NCBI GenBank assembly: GCA_017936765.1
Contig: JAGBEX010000040.1
Span: 1-50,361, forward strand
DNA: 50,361 nucleotides
Source of the DNA: Clostridia bacterium
Lineage (GTDB): Bacteria; Bacillota; Clostridia; Christensenellales; Aristaeellaceae
Direction of reading: 5' to 3'
Shown: piece after piece, positions 50,331 through 50,361 of the stretch
How positions within the stretch are numbered: position 1 is the stretch's first letter
How the letters are laid out: each line of letters starts with the position of its first letter
Notes under the pieces: model-generated
Told to the model about the DNA's origin: nothing
The model's database searches: none
Seen by the model: the letters and a program-made list of their open reading frames with translations, nothing else
Position numbers and translations under genes: made by a program

Positions 50331-50361
50331 AAACGCAAGAGTTTGATCCTGGCTCAGGACG
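50331..50361 (+). rRNA. 16S ribosomal RNA, 5' end (partial)
   Basis: AGAGTTTGATCCTGGCTCAG (from 50338) is the universal 16S 5' sequence, corresponding to Escherichia coli positions 8-27; the mature end is about 50331. The gene is cut by the window edge. Confidence 0.95.

Overview
This is about 50 kb of a GC-rich bacterial chromosome, most likely an uncultured Clostridia (Bacillota) species. Ribosome binding sites are of the AGGAGG type, the gene content is Firmicute-like (AddA nuclease, SH3b-repeat secreted proteins, rubrerythrin), and many intergenic hairpin repeats resemble those of gut Clostridia. Rank below class cannot be settled from this sequence. The window appears to hold the replication origin region: dnaN-recF, smc, a perfect parS site, clustered DnaA boxes, rpsF-ssb-rpsR and the start of a 16S rRNA gene.

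Left part (1-20.3 kb). Genes run mostly on the minus strand: an eight-SH3b secreted protein; a protein with seven predicted covalent-FMN sites in an operon with its FMN transferase ApbE; rubrerythrin (plus strand); two paralogous secreted lipocalin-like proteins; the AzlCD amino-acid exporter; a four-SH3b secreted protein; a KDG-type sugar kinase (plus strand); a FUSC-like membrane protein; a FliB-like Cys-cluster protein with a ferritin-like protein; a DUF1858 protein; a secreted Cys-motif protein; and the TldD/TldE protease pair.

Centre (20.3-34.5 kb). alaS encodes a short AlaRS that lacks the C-terminal C-Ala domain. smc lies inside an inverted pair of roughly 0.4 kb repeats. Between smc and dnaN is a candidate oriC: DnaA boxes, a C-rich spacer, DnaA-trio-like triplets and an AT-rich tract. 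No dnaA is present. dnaN-recF is followed by a perfect parS, an addA without addB, a second parS at the start of a PHP phosphatase gene, and that gene. Two further DnaA-box clusters lie 11 kb to the left (upstream of the ferritin-like gene) and 5 kb to the right (inside addA).

Right part (34.6-50.4 kb). An MBL-fold hydrolase is followed by an SDR/DUF1015 operon, a DUF378 protein and a small secreted protein. Next comes an AT-rich, foreign-looking surface-polysaccharide island (about 39-44.2 kb): two intact glycosyltransferases flanked by remnants of a helicase, a Wzt-type ATPase, an RfbA-type enzyme and an unknown gene. At its right edge the rlmD-type methyltransferase gene has a decayed 3' tail. 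Then come rpsF-ssb-rpsR, a methyltransferase preceded by a 12-codon leader peptide and a nested inverted repeat, a cytoplasmic alpha-amylase with a LacI/CcpA-type operator, and a strong rRNA promoter leading into 16S rRNA.

The most unusual signals are the DnaA-box distribution, repeat families whose hairpin stems differ between copies yet stay paired (best at 365-550 and 16269-16444), the multi-flavin protein, and the leader peptide and hairpin before the methyltransferase. All calls come from reading the sequence by eye; no database search was run.
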